Shown: piece by piece, positions 3,693 to 5,405 of the stretch
Position numbering within the stretch: the first letter of the stretch is position 1
Layout of the letters: every line of letters begins with the position of its first letter
Source: an uncultured Peptoniphilus sp.
Lineage (GTDB): Bacteria; Bacillota; Clostridia; Tissierellales; Peptoniphilaceae
Length of the DNA: 5,405 nt
Direction of reading: 5' to 3'
NCBI GenBank assembly: GCA_902488455.1
Contig: CABTWG010000063.1
Location: 1-5,405, forward strand
Notes under the pieces: generated by a model
Databases searched by the model: none
What the model was told of the DNA's origin: nothing
What the model saw: only the letters and a program-made list of their open reading frames with translations
Position numbers and translations under genes: made by a program

Positions 3693-5405
3693 TTAGTTTT
3701 TCTTTTCTCTTATATATTTGTCGATGGATTCTGCTGCTGTCTTACCTGCTCCCATCGCAAGGATTACTGTTGCCGCTCCTGTTACTGCGTCTCCTCCTGC
3801 GAAGATGCCTTCTCTTGAGGTTTGTCCTGTTTCATCTGCTACGATACAGCCCCATTTATTTACTTCAAGATGGTTTGTTGTATGTGAGATTAGTGGGTTT
3901 GGTGATGTTCCTAGTGCCATGATTACTGTTTCGAATTCTTCTTCAAAGTCTGATCCTTCAATCTTAACTGGTCTTCTTCTTCCACTGTCATCTGGTTCGC
4001 CTAGTTCGTTTCTCACCATTTTCATTCCTCTTACCCAACCGTCTTCGTCGCCTAAGATTTCAATTGGTGCTGTAAGCATTTCGAATTTTATTCCTTCTTC
4101 TTGTGCGTGGTGAACTTCTTCTACTCTTGCTGGTAGTTCTGCTTCGGTTCTTCTGTAGACGATTGATACTTCTGCACCAAGTCTTCTTGCAACTCTGGCT
4201 GCGTCCATCGCTACGTTACCTCCACCGATAACTGCTACTCTATTTCCTACGTTAAGTGGTGTGTCAAAGTCTTTGTCAAATGATCTCATTAGGTTATTTC
4301 TTGTTAAGAATTCATTTGCTGAGTATACTCCGTTTAGGTTTTCTCCTTCGATTCCCATAAATGTTGGAAGTCCTGCTCCTGATCCGATGAATACTGCTTC
4401 GTATCCTTGGTCTAGAATTTCATCAACTGTAATAGTTCTTCCTATTACTACGTCGTTTTCTATCTTAACTCCAAGTGCTTTTAGGTTTTCAATTTCTGCT
4501 TCTACTACTGCATCTGGAAGTCTGAATTCTGGTATTCCGTAAACTAGTACTCCACCTGCAAGGTGTAATGCTTCGAAGATGGTAACTTCGTAGCCCATCT
4601 TTGCAAGGTCTCCTGCACAGGTTAGTCCTGCTGGTCCTGCTCCTATGACTGCTACCTTGTGTCCGTTTTGTCTTGGTTTTTCAGATAATTTGTATTTTTC
4701 TTCTCTTGCTTTATCTGCTGCAAATCTTTCTAGTTTACCTATTGAGACTGAATCTCCTCTTGCTTTAAGTACACATAGTGCTTCACATTGTGTTTCTTGT
4801 GGACAAACTCTTCCGCATACTGCTGGTAATGCAGTGTATAGAGCAAGTACTTTTGCTGATTGTTCGAAGTTTCCTGATGCAATTTCTTTTATAAATCCTG
4901 GAATGTCTATGTTTACTGGGCAACCTTGTCTACATTTTGGATTCTTGCAGTGAAGGCATCTGTTTGCTTCTCTCATTGCTTCTTCTTCGTTATAGCCGTA
5001 GCATACTTCTTCGAAGTTGTGGCTTCTTACTTCTGGATCTTGGTTTCTAACTGGTACTGCTGTGAATCTATCTTGTTTGATTTCTTCGCCAGTTTCGATT
5101 TCGTGATTTTGTGCTTCGATGTCGTATTCAAAGTTACATACGTGTGGTTCGACCTTTCTAACTGAGTCAGCTGATTTGTATTGTGTTTGTCTTTTCATTG
5201 CGCTGTTCCAGTCGATTAGGTGACCGTCAAATTCTGGTCCGTCTACGCAGGCAAATTTAGTTTTGTCGCCAACTTTAACACGGCAAGCTCCACACATTCC
5301 TGTACCGTCAACCATGATTGGGTTCATGGATACGATAGTCTTAAGTCCGTATTCTTTTGTAGTTTGACATACGAATTTCATCATGATCATAGGTCCTATT
5401 GATAC
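3693..5405 (-). CDS. Fused NfnA-NfnB-like NADH-dependent ferredoxin:NADP+ oxidoreductase, 5'-truncated
   Basis: The frame is open to the right edge (first residues VSIGP, then MIMMKFVCQTTKEYG), so the ATG at 5390 is internal. Numbering from that methionine: residues 1-70 are the C-terminus of an NfnA/PyrK-like subunit with a [2Fe-2S] motif, D28-x4-C33-x2-C36-x11-C48 (aspartate in the first ligand position, as I recall for NfnA). A linker of about 40 residues follows. NfnB/GltD-like sequence starts near residue 110: two [4Fe-4S] motifs (C145, C148, C153, C157 and C192, C196, C202, C206), FAD site GAGPAG (250-255), NADP(H) site GGGNVA (389-394) with YRR (412-414), and the C-terminal flavin motif GIFAGGDAV (528-536). 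Nfn couples NADH and reduced ferredoxin oxidation to NADP+ reduction by flavin-based bifurcation, in the cytoplasm. Automatic pipelines often call such proteins glutamate synthase small subunit or a DHOD-B/glutamate synthase bifunctional protein; no GltB large subunit is visible. SudAB-type sulfide dehydrogenase is the main alternative. Confidence 0.88.
   Translation of the reverse strand, partial: VSIGPMIMMKFVCQTTKEYGLKTIVSMNPIMVDGTGMCGACRVKVGDKTKFACVDGPEFDGHLIDWNSAMKRQTQYKSADSVRKVEPHVCNFEYDIEAQNHEIETGEEIKQDRFTAVPVRNQDPEVRSHNFEEVCYGYNEEEAMREANRCLHCKNPKCRQGCPVNIDIPGFIKEIASGNFEQSAKVLALYTALPAVCGRVCPQETQCEALCVLKARGDSVSIGKLERFAADKAREEKYKLSEKPRQNGHKVAVIGAGPAGLTCAGDLAKMGYEVTIFEALHLAGGVLVYGIPEFRLPDAVVEAEIENLKALGVKIENDVVIGRTITVDEILDQGYEAVFIGSGAGLPTFMGIEGENLNGVYSANEFLTRNNLMRSFDKDFDTPLNVGNRVAVIGGGNVAMDAARVARRLGAEVSIVYRRTEAELPARVEEVHHAQEEGIKFEMLTAPIEILGDEDGWVRGMKMVRNELGEPDDSGRRRPVKIEGSDFEEEFETVIMALGTSPNPLISHTTNHLEVNKWGCIVADETGQTSREGIFAGGDAVTGAATVILAMGAGKTAAESIDKYIREKKN

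Noticed and set aside
3718..4953. Several plus-strand frames opposite the Nfn-like gene
   Set aside because: All are antisense shadows of an intact, motif-rich coding sequence and have serine/proline-rich nonsense translations.
5388..5390. ATG as the true start of the Nfn-like protein
   Set aside because: The frame continues upstream to the edge with residues VSIGP, which fit the conserved NfnA/PyrK sequence before MIMMKFVC, and no ribosome binding site is visible in the remaining bases.

Overview
The window comes from a low-GC, anaerobic Gram-positive bacterium (Bacillota). The A-ending four-box codons (Leu CTA, Val GTA, Arg AGA, Gly GGA, Pro CCA), the AAGGAG-type ribosome binding sites and an electron-bifurcating NADP reductase of the Nfn type all fit an amino-acid-fermenting anaerobe. 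By recall of codon style and gene content I would guess the Peptoniphilaceae (Anaerococcus, Peptoniphilus or Finegoldia type), but this is inference and no database was searched.

Layout, left to right. (1) Bases 1-784 hold the C-terminal two thirds of elongation factor Tu on the plus strand, cut by the left edge. Two tandem Rho-independent terminators follow (796-822 and 848-881). (2) A very AT-rich spacer leads to an extended -10 promoter (976-984). After it come a short membrane-peptide reading frame starting at 1055 and an abruptly GC-richer block, about 1136-1484, dense in hairpins. I read this block as a structured non-coding RNA on the plus strand. Its two ends can pair with each other, it contains a duplicated hairpin module, and it is followed by a terminator (1496-1524). 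That terminator is shared, in the opposite direction, with the convergent gene on the other side. (3) Bases 1523-3520 hold a minus-strand pair: an acidic amino-acid/cation symporter (DAACS family) transcribed first, then an aspartate/glutamate racemase 42 bases downstream. They are separated by a hairpin terminator that probably lets only part of the transcripts through. An extended -10 promoter lies upstream of the symporter, and a small inverted repeat lies further upstream. (4) Bases 3693-5405 hold a minus-strand gene cut by the right edge. It encodes a fused NfnA-NfnB-like protein: the [2Fe-2S] C-terminus of NfnA continues in one frame into the complete NfnB (GltD-like) flavoprotein. A strong terminator (3648-3681) ends it.

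How the genes may work together: the symporter would import glutamate or aspartate, the racemase would interconvert L and D forms (D-Glu for peptidoglycan, or catabolism), and the Nfn-type enzyme would balance NADH, reduced ferredoxin and NADPH in a fermenter. The symporter-racemase link rests on adjacency and matching substrate class. The Nfn link is metabolic inference only.

The least explained part is 1055-1490. It is the best candidate for something not described by ordinary protein annotation. By memory of its general look, the closest known class is the raiA-motif RNA of Bacillota, but I cannot verify this, the block looks longer than that class, and neither raiA nor comFC is visible beside it.
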